NCBI RefSeq assembly: GCF_910593845.1
Contig: NZ_CAJVAS010000003.1
Span: 1 to 64,000 of the forward strand
Reading direction: 5' to 3'
Source of the DNA: Paenibacillus solanacearum
GTDB taxonomy: Bacteria; Bacillota; Bacilli; Paenibacillales; NBRC-103111
Length of the DNA: 64,000 nucleotides
Below the pieces are notes generated by a model that worked only from the letters and a program-made list of their open reading frames with translations, had not been told where the DNA came from and did not search any database. This document shows, piece after piece, positions 35,568 to 44,613 of the stretch. A program made the position numbers and the translations under genes. Every line of letters starts with the position of its first letter. The stretch's first letter is position 1.

Positions 35568-36908
35568 TTGAGAGGAATCAAGAATAAGGCTTCAAGTAAA
35601 GTATGCATGCTCGGTGCGCTTTCGCTCGCGATTGCAGCGTTGTCCGGGTGCGCCGGAGGTCAAGGAAAACCGGACGGCCCCGCGGCTGAGGCTCCGCCCC
35701 AACCGTCGCCGCAGCAGAGCACGGCACCGGTCACGCTGAAATTGGCCATCAGCAAAGGCTGGCTCGGCAAGGGCGAGCTGGAGAAATATATGATCGATCC
35801 ATTGAAGAAGAAATATCCGCATATCACGCTTGAAATCATTGATACCGGGGCGAAGGAGACGACGCTCGAGAAGCTGGCGATCGCCGGGCAGACGCCGGAT
35901 CTGGTCATGACGGCCAATCCGCTTATTCACCGGATTACGACGGTCGACTTTCACGACAACATGGAGCCGCTCATCAAGAAGCACGGCTTCGATCTTTCCA
36001 AGCTGAACAAGGTCGCCGTCGATTCGGTCAAAATCGCAAGCGGCTTCGATTACTTGATCGGCATACCGTGGACGATGCACTTCGACGCGCTGTATTATAA
36101 CAAAGACCTGTTTGACCGGTTCGGCGTGGCGTACCCGAAGGACGGAATGCTGTGGGACGATGCGGTAGCCTTGGCCCGAAAGCTGACGCGCGAGGACGGC
36201 GGTGTCAAATACCGCGGGCTGGAGCCGGATTATTCGTTCCGGGTGGCGTCGGTGCTGGGGCTCGGCATGGTCGATGCCAAAACGGAACGCGCCACGATCA
36301 ACAACGACGGCTGGAAAAAAGTGTTCGAACTGCTGAAAGCGGTTTACGCCATTCCCGGCAACGGAGAATACAAGCTCGGCGCCGCGGCGGAAACGCAATT
36401 TTTCAAGCAGCGCAATCTGGCGATGCTGCCCGGGCTGAACCGGCTGCCGCTGTTCAAAGACGCGGAAGGGCTGAACTGGGATATGGTGCAGTATCCGCAG
36501 TTCAAGGAAGCGCCGAACACATCGATGGGCGTGGACGAATGGATTCTCCACGTGACCAAGCAGAGCAAGTATAAGGATCAGGCGTTCCAGGTGATCGCCA
36601 CGGTGTTGTCCGAAGAAGTGCAGCTTGATATGGCACGCAACGCCCGGTTCCCAGTGCTTACCGGCAAGACGGTCGAGGAGCAGTTCGGGAAAGAAGTGGC
36701 GTACCTGCAAGGCAAACATTTGAAGGCGGCTTTCTTGTCCCAGCCGGCCAAACCGAGCCCCGTGACGAAATACGGGGAGGAAGCGCAGAAGGTGATGGGC
36801 GGTCCGGCCATCGGACCGGTAGTCAAGGGCGAGAAAGATATCAATACGGCGCTTCGCGACGCCGAAGAAACGCTCAATAAAGCGATCGATCAGATGAAAG
36901 CGAAGTAG
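35568..36908 (+). CDS. Extracellular solute-binding lipoprotein (family 1)
   Basis: A 446-residue lipoprotein, paralogous to those at 31527 and 42901. The lipobox is ALSGC, then a Pro/Ala/Gln linker and the two-lobe domain with PLKKKYPHITLEIID, PWTMHFDALYYNKDLFDRFGVAYPKDGMLWDDAV and DGGVKYRGLEPD. The start is probably TTG 35568, eight bases after AGGGGGG; an in-frame GTG at 35532 has no such site. It is in the sialidase operon, but again no permeases adjoin it. Confidence 0.85.
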   Translation: MRGIKNKASSKVCMLGALSLAIAALSGCAGGQGKPDGPAAEAPPQPSPQQSTAPVTLKLAISKGWLGKGELEKYMIDPLKKKYPHITLEIIDTGAKETTLEKLAIAGQTPDLVMTANPLIHRITTVDFHDNMEPLIKKHGFDLSKLNKVAVDSVKIASGFDYLIGIPWTMHFDALYYNKDLFDRFGVAYPKDGMLWDDAVALARKLTREDGGVKYRGLEPDYSFRVASVLGLGMVDAKTERATINNDGWKKVFELLKAVYAIPGNGEYKLGAAAETQFFKQRNLAMLPGLNRLPLFKDAEGLNWDMVQYPQFKEAPNTSMGVDEWILHVTKQSKYKDQAFQVIATVLSEEVQLDMARNARFPVLTGKTVEEQFGKEVAYLQGKHLKAAFLSQPAKPSPVTKYGEEAQKVMGGPAIGPVVKGEKDINTALRDAEETLNKAIDQMKAK

Positions 36909-37004
36909 AGCGGCGGACAGACGTTCGAGATGCAGCACCGCGGCTTCCTTCGGGAACGGGAAGGCTCAGGGCGCTGCACGCGAGAATACGAAAGGAGGAG
37001 CCGT

Positions 37005-39119
37005 ATGCGGTTGTCCCGTTATCGGGTTAAAGCCATAGGGGGCGCCATCGCTGCAGCCGTACTGGTGTTATTGTTGATTGTCATGTTACCGGCGATGAAT
37101 GGGGGCAAGGAGGCCGATCAGATGAACGAAAAACCGTTATTCGAGGAGCGGCAGCTGTTTGAACCGGGCGAAGGCGGGTACCCCGTATTCCGCATTCCGG
37201 GAATCGTCGCCACAGGCAAAGGAACGCTGGTCGCCTACGCGGAAGCGCGCAGCACGACGAGCGACTGGGCGAAGATGGATCTCGTCATGAAGCGGAGCGA
37301 AGACGGCGGACAAACGTGGGGAGCGCTGCAGGTGCTGGTCCGCAACGCGCCGTCGGAAAGTACGACTTACAATAACCCGTATATGATTGCCGAGAAAGGG
37401 CGTAACGTCGTACATTTTTTATACTGCAAAAACTACCACGAAGTATTTTATATGAAAAGCGAGAACGGCGGCAAAGACTGGACGGAACCGGTCAATCTGA
37501 CCGATTCGACGATCGCCAAGTTTCGCGCTGAAGGCCAGCAGCCGAGGCCGTATCAGTGGAAGGTTGTAGCGGCCGGCCCGGGACACGGCATCGAGCTTCG
37601 AAACGGCAGGCTTCTGGCGCCGGTGTGGCTCGCTAACGGACCGACCGACCGCAATCATGGCCCATCCGTCGTCACGACGATCTACAGCGACGACAAGGGC
37701 GCAACGTGGAAGACCGGTGAAATTTTGTATGACTCCGCGCAGGTGAAAAGCCCGGGCGAACCGACCGCAGTGGAGCTGCAGGACGGCTCGGTCATGATGA
37801 ATATCCGCAGCGGGCTCAAGATGCGCTCCGTCTCCGTCAGTCCGGACGGTATCAGCCGCTGGACTCCGATGAAGCCGGATGAAGTTCTCGTCGATCCGAG
37901 CAATTTTGCAGGAATCGCCAGATACTCGTTTCGGGAGGAGAACGGCCATAACCGGATCTTGTTTACCAATGCGAACGATGCGGCCCATCGCCGGAACATT
38001 ACGCTGCGCATGAGCGAAGACGACGGGAAGACATGGACCTACAGCCGGGTCGTACAACCGGGTCAAGGCGCCTACTCCGACGTCAACGTCGCGCCTGACA
38101 AGACGATCCATCTGCTCTATGAGCAAGGCGTCGGCATTAAAGCAGTACGGCTGAATGCCGCGTGGCTGATGAGCGGCGAAGAGCTGGAAAACTTGAGCTT
38201 CGACACCGGCGAACTGACCCCATCGTTCCGAAGCGGCGTTCATGAATTTACGCTGGACGTGAGGGAAGAGCTGACGTCCATAACCGTCACACCCAAGCTG
38301 CCTGCTCATTCGGGGGCGTTAGTGAAGATCAACGGCCAGATGCTGTCGGCCGGAGGCGATCTTAAAGTATCGCTCCAATCCGGCGCAGAAACGAAGCTTC
38401 GGCTGACGGTGGAATCGCCGAAAGGCGAGGTGCGTTCGGAATACAACGTCACCGTGCGCAAAAGCTTGCCGAAGGGCACAATGGTCGGCTACTGGAATTT
38501 CGATCAAGTGGGCGAAGACGGCAAGGTGACCGACCAAGGCGAAATGCATAATGACGGCACGGCCAAGGGCGTGACCGCAGTGCCGGGCAAAGCGGGCGGC
38601 GCGCTTCAATTCGGCGGCGGTTATGTCGACATCGCAGACGGAAAAGGGTTCGCGTTCGGCACCGGCGACTTCACCGCTGCGCTGTGGGCCAAGGCGGACC
38701 GGCTGGATGAATTCATGACATTGCTCTGGTATGGAGATGTTGGAGCGACCGCGAACGGCTGGTATGTCCGTACGCAGGAGCATGACAAACTATTTTTCCG
38801 CACGGGCGGCGGCACCGGCGAAACGCTGATGGGCACGAGCAAAGCCGTGTTGACTCCCGGGAAGTGGACGCATATCGCCGCTGAGAAAAAAGGCAACGTC
38901 ATGAAGCTGTATATCGACGGGCAGGAAGTGCAGACGAAGGTAACGACGTTGAACTTCGACGTGAACGGCAAATCGAACGCGCTGCGGATCGGGAAGCCGA
39001 AGACCGGGGAGACCCGTTACTGGGCCGGGGCGATTGACGAAGTGCGGCTCTACAATTACGCTTTGAGCGATGCCGAAATCAAACAACTATACGAGAGTGC
39101 GAAAGGAACAGGCCAATGA
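37005..39119 (+). CDS. Secreted or membrane-anchored exo-alpha-sialidase with LamG domain
   Basis: A 704-residue sialidase (GH33-like). One N-terminal hydrophobic segment (VLVLLLIVMLPAM, about 15-30) without a clear cleavage site anchors or exports it. FRIPGI near residue 62 is the arginine-bearing FRIP motif, and four Asp boxes follow: SEDGGQTW (about 98), SENGGKDW (152), SDDKGATW (228) and SEDDGKTW (337). Residues about 494-700 form a LamG/concanavalin-like module, probably binding glycan. ATG 37005 follows AAAGGAGGAG. The stop overlaps the nanA start. It releases sialic acid from glycoconjugates outside the cell. Confidence 0.9.
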   Translation: MRLSRYRVKAIGGAIAAAVLVLLLIVMLPAMNGGKEADQMNEKPLFEERQLFEPGEGGYPVFRIPGIVATGKGTLVAYAEARSTTSDWAKMDLVMKRSEDGGQTWGALQVLVRNAPSESTTYNNPYMIAEKGRNVVHFLYCKNYHEVFYMKSENGGKDWTEPVNLTDSTIAKFRAEGQQPRPYQWKVVAAGPGHGIELRNGRLLAPVWLANGPTDRNHGPSVVTTIYSDDKGATWKTGEILYDSAQVKSPGEPTAVELQDGSVMMNIRSGLKMRSVSVSPDGISRWTPMKPDEVLVDPSNFAGIARYSFREENGHNRILFTNANDAAHRRNITLRMSEDDGKTWTYSRVVQPGQGAYSDVNVAPDKTIHLLYEQGVGIKAVRLNAAWLMSGEELENLSFDTGELTPSFRSGVHEFTLDVREELTSITVTPKLPAHSGALVKINGQMLSAGGDLKVSLQSGAETKLRLTVESPKGEVRSEYNVTVRKSLPKGTMVGYWNFDQVGEDGKVTDQGEMHNDGTAKGVTAVPGKAGGALQFGGGYVDIADGKGFAFGTGDFTAALWAKADRLDEFMTLLWYGDVGATANGWYVRTQEHDKLFFRTGGGTGETLMGTSKAVLTPGKWTHIAAEKKGNVMKLYIDGQEVQTKVTTLNFDVNGKSNALRIGKPKTGETRYWAGAIDEVRLYNYALSDAEIKQLYESAKGTGQ

Positions 39120-40075
39120 TGACACAGGCGAACAAGCAGGACCCATTTAAAGGCATTTTTACAGCGCTGCTCACCCCCATGTACGAGGACCGGACGGTTG
39201 ATTTCGTCTCCCTCGCGCGATTGGTCGAGCACCAGATCGGGCAAGGCATCAAGGGCTTTTACGTCGGCGGCAGCACAGGGGAAGGGTTCATTCTGACCGC
39301 CCAGGAGCGGATGCAGGTTCTGGAGACCGTCGTTCGTGCCGCCCAAGGCCGGGTGACGATTATCGCTCATGTCGGCTGCATCAGCACGATGGAGGCTATC
39401 GGGCTTGCGCGCCATGCCGAATCGCAAGGCGTAGACGCGATTTCCGCGGTCGTTCCGTTCTATTATAAAGTGTCGATGAAGGAAATTCGTGAGCACTACA
39501 CGGCCATCATGGACGCCGTCCCGCTGCCGATGATCATCTACCATTTCCCGGGAGCGACGGGGATCAGCCTGTCCATGGATTTCTACGAGGAGATGGCCCG
39601 CCATCCGCAGTGTATCGGTGTCAAATTCACTTCGCTCAATCTGTTCGAAATGCAGCAAATCCGCGCCAAATGCGGCCCCGATTTCCTGATCTTCAACGGG
39701 CATGACGAAGTGTACGCCGGCGGCGCGCTGATGGGGGCGGACGGAGCCATCGGCAGCACATTCAACATGATGCCGGGGCTGTTCGTGGAGATGTTCAGCA
39801 CACTGACCGCAGGAAGCTGGCCGTCCGTGCAGCAGCCGCAGGCGGAGGCCAACGATGTCATCGCCCATATGATCGGGTACGACGTCATCCCGTACGAGAA
39901 ATATATATTGTATTTGCAGGGCGTATTCGAAACGCCGGCTGTTCGCCAGCCGCTGAAGCAGTTCACCGCCGAGGAACGGAAGCAGATCGAGGACTTTTAC
40001 CGGGACAGCCCGACGCTGCGTCGTTACCGGTATGACGCAAACGCGCAGGCGGCAAAGACGAAGACGCATTCATAA
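39116..40075 (+). CDS. nanA: N-acetylneuraminate lyase
   Basis: A 319-residue class I aldolase that splits N-acetylneuraminate into pyruvate and N-acetylmannosamine. Lys170 (GVKFTS) and Tyr142 (IIYHFPG) match the catalytic Lys165/Tyr137 of E. coli NanA, and the substrate loop is GGSTGEGFIL. The GHDEVYAGGALMGADGAIGSTFNMMPGLFVEMF region fits NanA. Its start overlaps the sialidase stop as ATGATG, indicating coupling. This is the step that makes the locus a sialate utilisation pathway. Confidence 0.9.
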   Translation: MMTQANKQDPFKGIFTALLTPMYEDRTVDFVSLARLVEHQIGQGIKGFYVGGSTGEGFILTAQERMQVLETVVRAAQGRVTIIAHVGCISTMEAIGLARHAESQGVDAISAVVPFYYKVSMKEIREHYTAIMDAVPLPMIIYHFPGATGISLSMDFYEEMARHPQCIGVKFTSLNLFEMQQIRAKCGPDFLIFNGHDEVYAGGALMGADGAIGSTFNMMPGLFVEMFSTLTAGSWPSVQQPQAEANDVIAHMIGYDVIPYEKYILYLQGVFETPAVRQPLKQFTAEERKQIEDFYRDSPTLRRYRYDANAQAAKTKTHS

Positions 40076-40103
40076 ACCATAACAATCAGACAGGAGCGAG
40101 AAC

Positions 40104-41141
40104 ATGCCTATCCAAAAATTTACCGTAAGCCGGGACGATTCCATCTACGAAGCATGGCCCGATGTTACGCTGACCGAGCAGGGCAAGCTGATCTGCGTAT
40201 TCTCCGAATGCACGCATCATAAAGACCGTTCGTATACGCGGATTGTATACAAGGAAAGCGCAGACCGCGGCCGCACCTGGGGAGAGAAAATCGCCCTGAC
40301 GGAAGGAACGAACGGACGGCCTTACTGGAATTGCGCGAGAATATCCCGCCTGTCCGACAACCGGCTCGTCATCGTTGCCGACAAAATAGCAGGTGAGCGG
40401 GAGTCAAACGCCAAGAACTATATGTGGATCGGGGATGCCGAAGGCACCCGCTGGGAAGGGCCGATCGAGACGCCAGCCTACGGCATCGTCCCGGACAAAT
40501 TATGCGAGCTGCCGGACGGCCGCTGGCTGCTCTCGGCCCATCAGAAAAGTCCCGAGCACGGCAAGCTGGAGCAGCTGCTGTGGTACTCCGACAGCAAGGG
40601 CGAGAGCTGGAGCGGACCGGTGACGGTCGCGAGCCGCCCGGATTTGAACTTGTGCGAGGTGAGCATTTTGCCGCTGCCGGGCGGCGCGCTGGTCGCCTTG
40701 ATGCGGGAAAATTCGGGTCAAGGCTGGGATTGCTACAAGTCGATCTCACATGACCGAGGCGAGAGCTGGGACGGTCCGTACCGGATGCCGATTCCGGGCT
40801 GCCACCGGCCGGTATCGGGCCTGCTGCAAAGCGGACGCATCCTGATCACGTACCGGTTCCATCAAGGCGGCAAGGGCTGGCTCGGCTCGTGGACGCAAAA
40901 CTTTTTTGCTGCGCTTACCGATGTCGGCTCGGCGCTCGCGACGGAGCGGAAAGAACAGTCGACGCGAATCATGCCGATCGATTTTGACCGCAGCCCCGTG
41001 TCCGACCTCGGGTATTCCGGCTGGGTACAATTCGACGATGGTGAAATTTATGTCGTTAACTATATTGTCGACGATGCCCCGAACGCGCAGATTCGCGGCT
41101 ACAGCATGCGGGAAGACGACTTTTTATGGAACAACGGCTAA
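40104..41141 (+). CDS. Cytoplasmic sialidase-fold BNR-repeat protein
   Basis: A 345-residue six-bladed propeller with no signal peptide. Asp-box-like turns SADRGRTWGE, SDSKGESWSG and SHDRGESWDG are visible, together with GTNGRPYWNCARIS, GIVPDKLCELPDGRWLLSAHQ and NLCEVSILPLPGGALVALMRE. FRIP is absent, so it may not be a true sialidase; related intracellular proteins act as exo-sialidases or hydrolases on modified sialic acids. It lies between nanA and the MFS gene and overlaps the latter by 16 bases. Confidence 0.7.
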   Translation: MPIQKFTVSRDDSIYEAWPDVTLTEQGKLICVFSECTHHKDRSYTRIVYKESADRGRTWGEKIALTEGTNGRPYWNCARISRLSDNRLVIVADKIAGERESNAKNYMWIGDAEGTRWEGPIETPAYGIVPDKLCELPDGRWLLSAHQKSPEHGKLEQLLWYSDSKGESWSGPVTVASRPDLNLCEVSILPLPGGALVALMRENSGQGWDCYKSISHDRGESWDGPYRMPIPGCHRPVSGLLQSGRILITYRFHQGGKGWLGSWTQNFFAALTDVGSALATERKEQSTRIMPIDFDRSPVSDLGYSGWVQFDDGEIYVVNYIVDDAPNAQIRGYSMREDDFLWNNG

Positions 41142-42286
41142 AGGCCGGCACGTTCTCATTTTACACCACGATGGCCGTGATCGGGCCGTACTTTCCGCTG
41201 TACTTTCAGGCAAAAGGATATTCGAGCCTGCAGCTCGGCGTGCTGTACGGCGCCGGGCCGCTGATGGGGATCGCGTCGACGCTGCTGACGGGACTCATGA
41301 GCGACCGGTTCCGAACGGTCAAAAACATCATGCTTGCCATTTTAATCGGGCAGCTGTCCTGTCTGTTCATGCTGGACCGGCTCGATTCATTCTTTGCGCT
41401 GATGGCGGTCATGCTGGCGTTTTACTTTTGTCAAAGCCCTATCATTCCGCTGAACGACAGCATGCTCCTTCATCATATCCGGGAGCGCGGAGGCAGCTAT
41501 GCGGCATATCGGATATGGGCCTCCGTCGGGTTTGCCGCGAGCGTGCCGGCATTCGGGATGCTGATCGAAGCGTATGGCTTACGCGCCGTCCCGTGGCTCG
41601 GTCTCTCGACGGTCGCCGTCTCCCTGGCTTGCGTATCGTTCCTGCCGGAACGGCGGCGCGAGCCGGGCGGGCTCCGGCTCGGATCGCTCGCCCGCTCGCT
41701 CGGCTCCGCGCCTTTCCTGTCGTTCATGGCGATGGTGCTGCCCATGTCGGTAGCCCACCGCATGAACGACGCCTTCCTATCGCTGTTCATTCAATCGGCT
41801 GGAGGCGGCCGACCGCTCGTAGGCTGGGCGATGCTGCTCGCATCGGGCTTGGAAATTCCGGTGTTCTTCCTGCTGGCGCGGTACGGTCACCGGTTCAGGC
41901 CTCTGGCACTGCTCGCTTTCGCCGCGGCGGTGTACACGATACGGTTTGCCGCGCTCGGCTTTGTAAAGGACCCGGCTGCCGTCATTGCGCTGCAATCGCT
42001 GCACAGTCTATCGTTCGGCGTATTCATCTACGCGGCCGTATCCCACTTGAAGCTCATCGTGCCGGATGAGCTGCGTGCCACCGGACAGGCGCTCTTTTCC
42101 ATCGTCTGGGCGGGGCTGGCGGGCATCGCCGCAGGCTTGATCGGCGGCTACGCATTCGATCATTTCGGACCGCATGCCGTGTATCGCATCGCCGCCGTCT
42201 TTTCCATCGCGTCGCTGATCGGCTTCATTGCGGTGCACGGCAAGCTGAACAAGCAGATGACGACCGCCGTACACGGCGGCGCATGA
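41126..42286 (+). CDS. MFS transporter (sugar/nucleoside symporter-like)
   Basis: A 386-residue permease with twelve predicted helices. It starts GTFSFYTTMAVIGPYFPLYFQAKGYSSLQLGVL, has the loop-2 motif GLMSDRFRTVKN, LNDSMLLHHIRERGGSYAAYRIWASVGFAASVPAFG (typical of the PPP/nucleoside-symporter-like branch) and C-terminal LRATGQALFSIVWAGLAGIAAGLIGGYAFDHFG. It overlaps the BNR gene and sits inside the sialate operon, so uptake of sialic acid or a derivative is a reasonable inference. Confidence 0.75.
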   Translation: MEQRLKAGTFSFYTTMAVIGPYFPLYFQAKGYSSLQLGVLYGAGPLMGIASTLLTGLMSDRFRTVKNIMLAILIGQLSCLFMLDRLDSFFALMAVMLAFYFCQSPIIPLNDSMLLHHIRERGGSYAAYRIWASVGFAASVPAFGMLIEAYGLRAVPWLGLSTVAVSLACVSFLPERRREPGGLRLGSLARSLGSAPFLSFMAMVLPMSVAHRMNDAFLSLFIQSAGGGRPLVGWAMLLASGLEIPVFFLLARYGHRFRPLALLAFAAAVYTIRFAALGFVKDPAAVIALQSLHSLSFGVFIYAAVSHLKLIVPDELRATGQALFSIVWAGLAGIAAGLIGGYAFDHFGPHAVYRIAAVFSIASLIGFIAVHGKLNKQMTTAVHGGA

Positions 42287-42341
42287 CGGGCGAAAGCTCA
42301 AGATCATCTACAGCATTAGACCGACAGGAGGCTAATTCTTC

Positions 42342-42812
42342 TTGATATTTGACACCATCGACAATCTGAACCGCTACAAGAGCCCATACGGCGATGCCGT
42401 GCGGCGCGCATTGGAGTTTATCGCATCGCTGAACGTGGAAGACATGCCGGACCGGGTGGACATCGATGGCCGCCGGATGTACGTCATGAAGCAAACGGTG
42501 GAAACCGTTCGGCCTTCGCAGCGGCTTGCGGAAATTCATCGGCAATACGCGGATATTCATCTCGTTCTGGAAGGAGAGGAGCTGCAAGGGTACGCTCCTT
42601 CTTCCGTAAGCAGCGAGATGGTGCAGGATCATTTGGAGCACAAAGATTACGCTTTGTTCGAGCAAGTGGCAGGCGAGCAATTCCTCCGCTTGAAGCCCGG
42701 CACGTTCACCGTGTACTGGCCGGGGGAAGCTCATCGTCCGAATTGCAGCGAAGAGGGCGGGCATCGAATCGTCAAGCTGGTCGTGAAAATTCACCGGGAT
42801 TTGTTTGCTTGA
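42342..42812 (+). CDS. YhcH/NanQ-like sialic-acid anomerase
   Basis: A 156-residue cupin-type protein of the YhcH/YjgK/YiaL family, whose E. coli member NanQ accelerates anomerisation of free sialic acid. It has DNLNRYKSPYGDAVRRALEFIAS, RLAEIHRQYADIHLVLEGEE with the metal-binding His/Glu, and GTFTVYWPGEAHRPNCSEEGGHRIVKLVVKI. The start is TTG, after GACAGGAGG. Last gene of the core catabolic operon, 56 bases after the MFS gene. Confidence 0.85.
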   Translation: MIFDTIDNLNRYKSPYGDAVRRALEFIASLNVEDMPDRVDIDGRRMYVMKQTVETVRPSQRLAEIHRQYADIHLVLEGEELQGYAPSSVSSEMVQDHLEHKDYALFEQVAGEQFLRLKPGTFTVYWPGEAHRPNCSEEGGHRIVKLVVKIHRDLFA

Positions 42813-42900
42813 ACGATAAGGACGTCAAACTGTTGAAAGCGTTTACGATCATGCTGCTTAAATAGATTTCCTTTTTCAATTCTATATTGGGGGGATTTGT

Positions 42901-44220
42901 ATGGTGCGAAAATTATCGATCGTTTTATCCGGGATGCTGGCAGCAGCGGCTTTGACCGGATGTGGAGCAGGCGGAAATGAAGCGGGCGGCGCAGTGAAGG
43001 AGGGCAAATCGGGCGAGCCGGGCAATACCGCGGCTCAAGGACCTGTGGAGCTGACGTTTTACTTGCAGACGACGATTGACGATGTCGACAAGTACATCGT
43101 GCAGCCTGTTCAAAAAAAGTTCCCGAATGTCACGCTGAAGATCGTGAAGCGAGGTAAAGGACAGGAGCTGTCCGATCTGATCGCCGCTGGGCAAGTTCCC
43201 GATATCGTGTGGGAAGGGCTGTGGTATTTGACGACCACCGCCACCAAATTGGATCTTCCGCTCGATTTGGCGCCGCTCGCCAAAAAGCATCAGTTCGACT
43301 TCAACAAGTACGATCCGGCGATGACGGCCATGATCAAGTCGTTGTCGGCCAAGGGCGAAATGCTGTTTATGCCGTATAATTCGTTCGTGTTCGCTACGCA
43401 GTACAACAAAGATATTTTCGATAAGCTCGGTATTCCTTACTTGAAGGATAATATGACATGGGAAGACATGATTGAGATCGGCCGCAAAATCACGCGAAAT
43501 GACGGCGGCGTTCAGTACCGGGGCATCCAGCAGCGGGAAGCGAACCGAACGCAATTGCAGATGGGGGTCCCGTACCTTGATGGGGCGGGCAAACCGACGT
43601 TCACGACCGATGAGCGCTGGAAGAAGATGCTGGAATCGTGGAAGTCTTCGCATAACGTTCCGGGTCAGCCGAAGTTCACCGATTTTGCCAAGGGCTGGGA
43701 CGATTTCGCCAAAAACAAAACGTTGGCGATTTGGCCGGATCTGCTGATGCTGCAAAACTACGATATGGTGACCGCCGAGAAAAACGGGCTGAACTGGGAC
43801 GTCGTCACCTACCCGACATTCAAGGATAAACCGAATATCGGCACCGGCGTCAGCTCGGACGGATTTTTCATCACGAAGACGTCCAAGTACCCGGATTTGG
43901 CATTCCAAATCATCAGCTACTTATCGACCAATCCGGAGGTGCAGCTGGATGCAACCCAAAACGGCCGGATTACCGCGCTGAACGATATGGAAATTCGCAA
44001 GCATGCATTCGAGAATAACCCGGCGGCCAAAGGGAAAAATCTGAAAAACATTTTTAACATCCAGCCCGCGGCCACGCCGCTCGGCGCTTACGACCGCGAG
44101 GGTTTAACCGCCGTCACGAAAATCATCAAAGATTATATCAACGAAAAGACCGATGCGAACACACTGCTCCGGCAAGCGGACGAAGAGCTGATCAAGGCGA
44201 TCGAAGCAGCCAAAAAATAG
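42901..44220 (+). CDS. Extracellular solute-binding lipoprotein (family 1)
   Basis: A 439-residue lipoprotein with lipobox LTGC (Cys about residue 21), paralogous to 31527 and 35568; shared stretches are GQVPDIVWEG-type, YNKDIFDKLGIPYLKDNMTWEDMIEIGRKITRNDGGVQYRG and KNIFN near the end. Ribosome site TTGGGGGGATTTG. It lies 88 bases after nanQ, likely in the same transcription unit. No permease gene follows. Confidence 0.85.
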   Translation: MVRKLSIVLSGMLAAAALTGCGAGGNEAGGAVKEGKSGEPGNTAAQGPVELTFYLQTTIDDVDKYIVQPVQKKFPNVTLKIVKRGKGQELSDLIAAGQVPDIVWEGLWYLTTTATKLDLPLDLAPLAKKHQFDFNKYDPAMTAMIKSLSAKGEMLFMPYNSFVFATQYNKDIFDKLGIPYLKDNMTWEDMIEIGRKITRNDGGVQYRGIQQREANRTQLQMGVPYLDGAGKPTFTTDERWKKMLESWKSSHNVPGQPKFTDFAKGWDDFAKNKTLAIWPDLLMLQNYDMVTAEKNGLNWDVVTYPTFKDKPNIGTGVSSDGFFITKTSKYPDLAFQIISYLSTNPEVQLDATQNGRITALNDMEIRKHAFENNPAAKGKNLKNIFNIQPAATPLGAYDREGLTAVTKIIKDYINEKTDANTLLRQADEELIKAIEAAKK

Positions 44221-44347
44221 CATGTGTTGAAGAAAAGTTTCCCAGCATGCTGAAGAGGAGAGGACGCCGCTCTAATGATCCGAAAGGATTAAAGGGTGGC
44301 ATCTTTTCGTACATTATGAAAATTTTAGAAAAATAGTCAAGAAAATA

Positions 44348-44376
44348 TTACAAATTTTATGAAAACGTTTTATAAT
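44348..44376 (+). promoter_or_regulatory. Promoter of the lamin-tail/sortase unit
   Basis: TTACAA at 44348-44353 and TATAAT at 44371-44376, 17 bp apart. The spacer contains AAAACGTTTT, a cre-like palindrome that could mediate catabolite or LacI-type repression. Transcription would start near 44383. Confidence 0.6.
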
Positions 44377-44403
44377 AGGTAAGTGGTTATAAAAGACTAG
44401 GAC

Positions 44404-44521
44404 TTCGGTAAGCGCTTGAGTGCCGAGCAGGGTCGCTGCCGCTTGCAAGCTGTCCGGAGAAATAGTGGCTAAAGGATGGCATTACGGGGGAACGCGAGCA
44501 TGTTTTCGGTAAGCGCTTACC
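44404..44521 (+). promoter_or_regulatory. Duplicated GGTAAGCGCTT palindromes in the leader
   Basis: TCGGTAAGCGCTT occurs at 44405-44417 and 44506-44518, 101 bp apart. The second copy is a full palindrome, GGTAAGCGCTTACC (44508-44521), close to the cre/LacI-family consensus. In RNA it would also form a 7-bp hairpin. Either DNA operators or a structured leader would explain them. Confidence 0.5.
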
Positions 44522-44613
44522 TCCTGGTTGGAGAGGGGGACCGAACTTAACCGACGGTACATAAGCTGCAAATCAGAGATTGGAACTAAAGTTGTTGAGG
44601 AGGAATCGTATCC

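Larger units (their letters stand above)
44221..44613. other. Long palindrome-rich leader region upstream of the surface-protein gene
   Basis: No gene here. It holds a promoter at 44348-44376 and an untranslated leader of about 230 bases with duplicated TTCGGTAAGCGCTT motifs, a 14-base palindrome at 44508-44521 and several internal pairings. An AAACGTTT palindrome covers the promoter spacer. Confidence 0.55.

Noticed and set aside
44294-44300. GGGTGGCA motif resembling a T-box
   Set aside because: The full T-box sequence (AGGGTGGNACCGCG) and a following terminator are absent, and the motif lies before the promoter, outside the transcript.
44383-44613. Possible c-di-AMP (ydaO), c-di-GMP or cobalamin riboswitch
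   Set aside because: GGGGGAA and GGGGGACC stretches look similar at first, but the conserved core sequences and spacing of these classes are missing.
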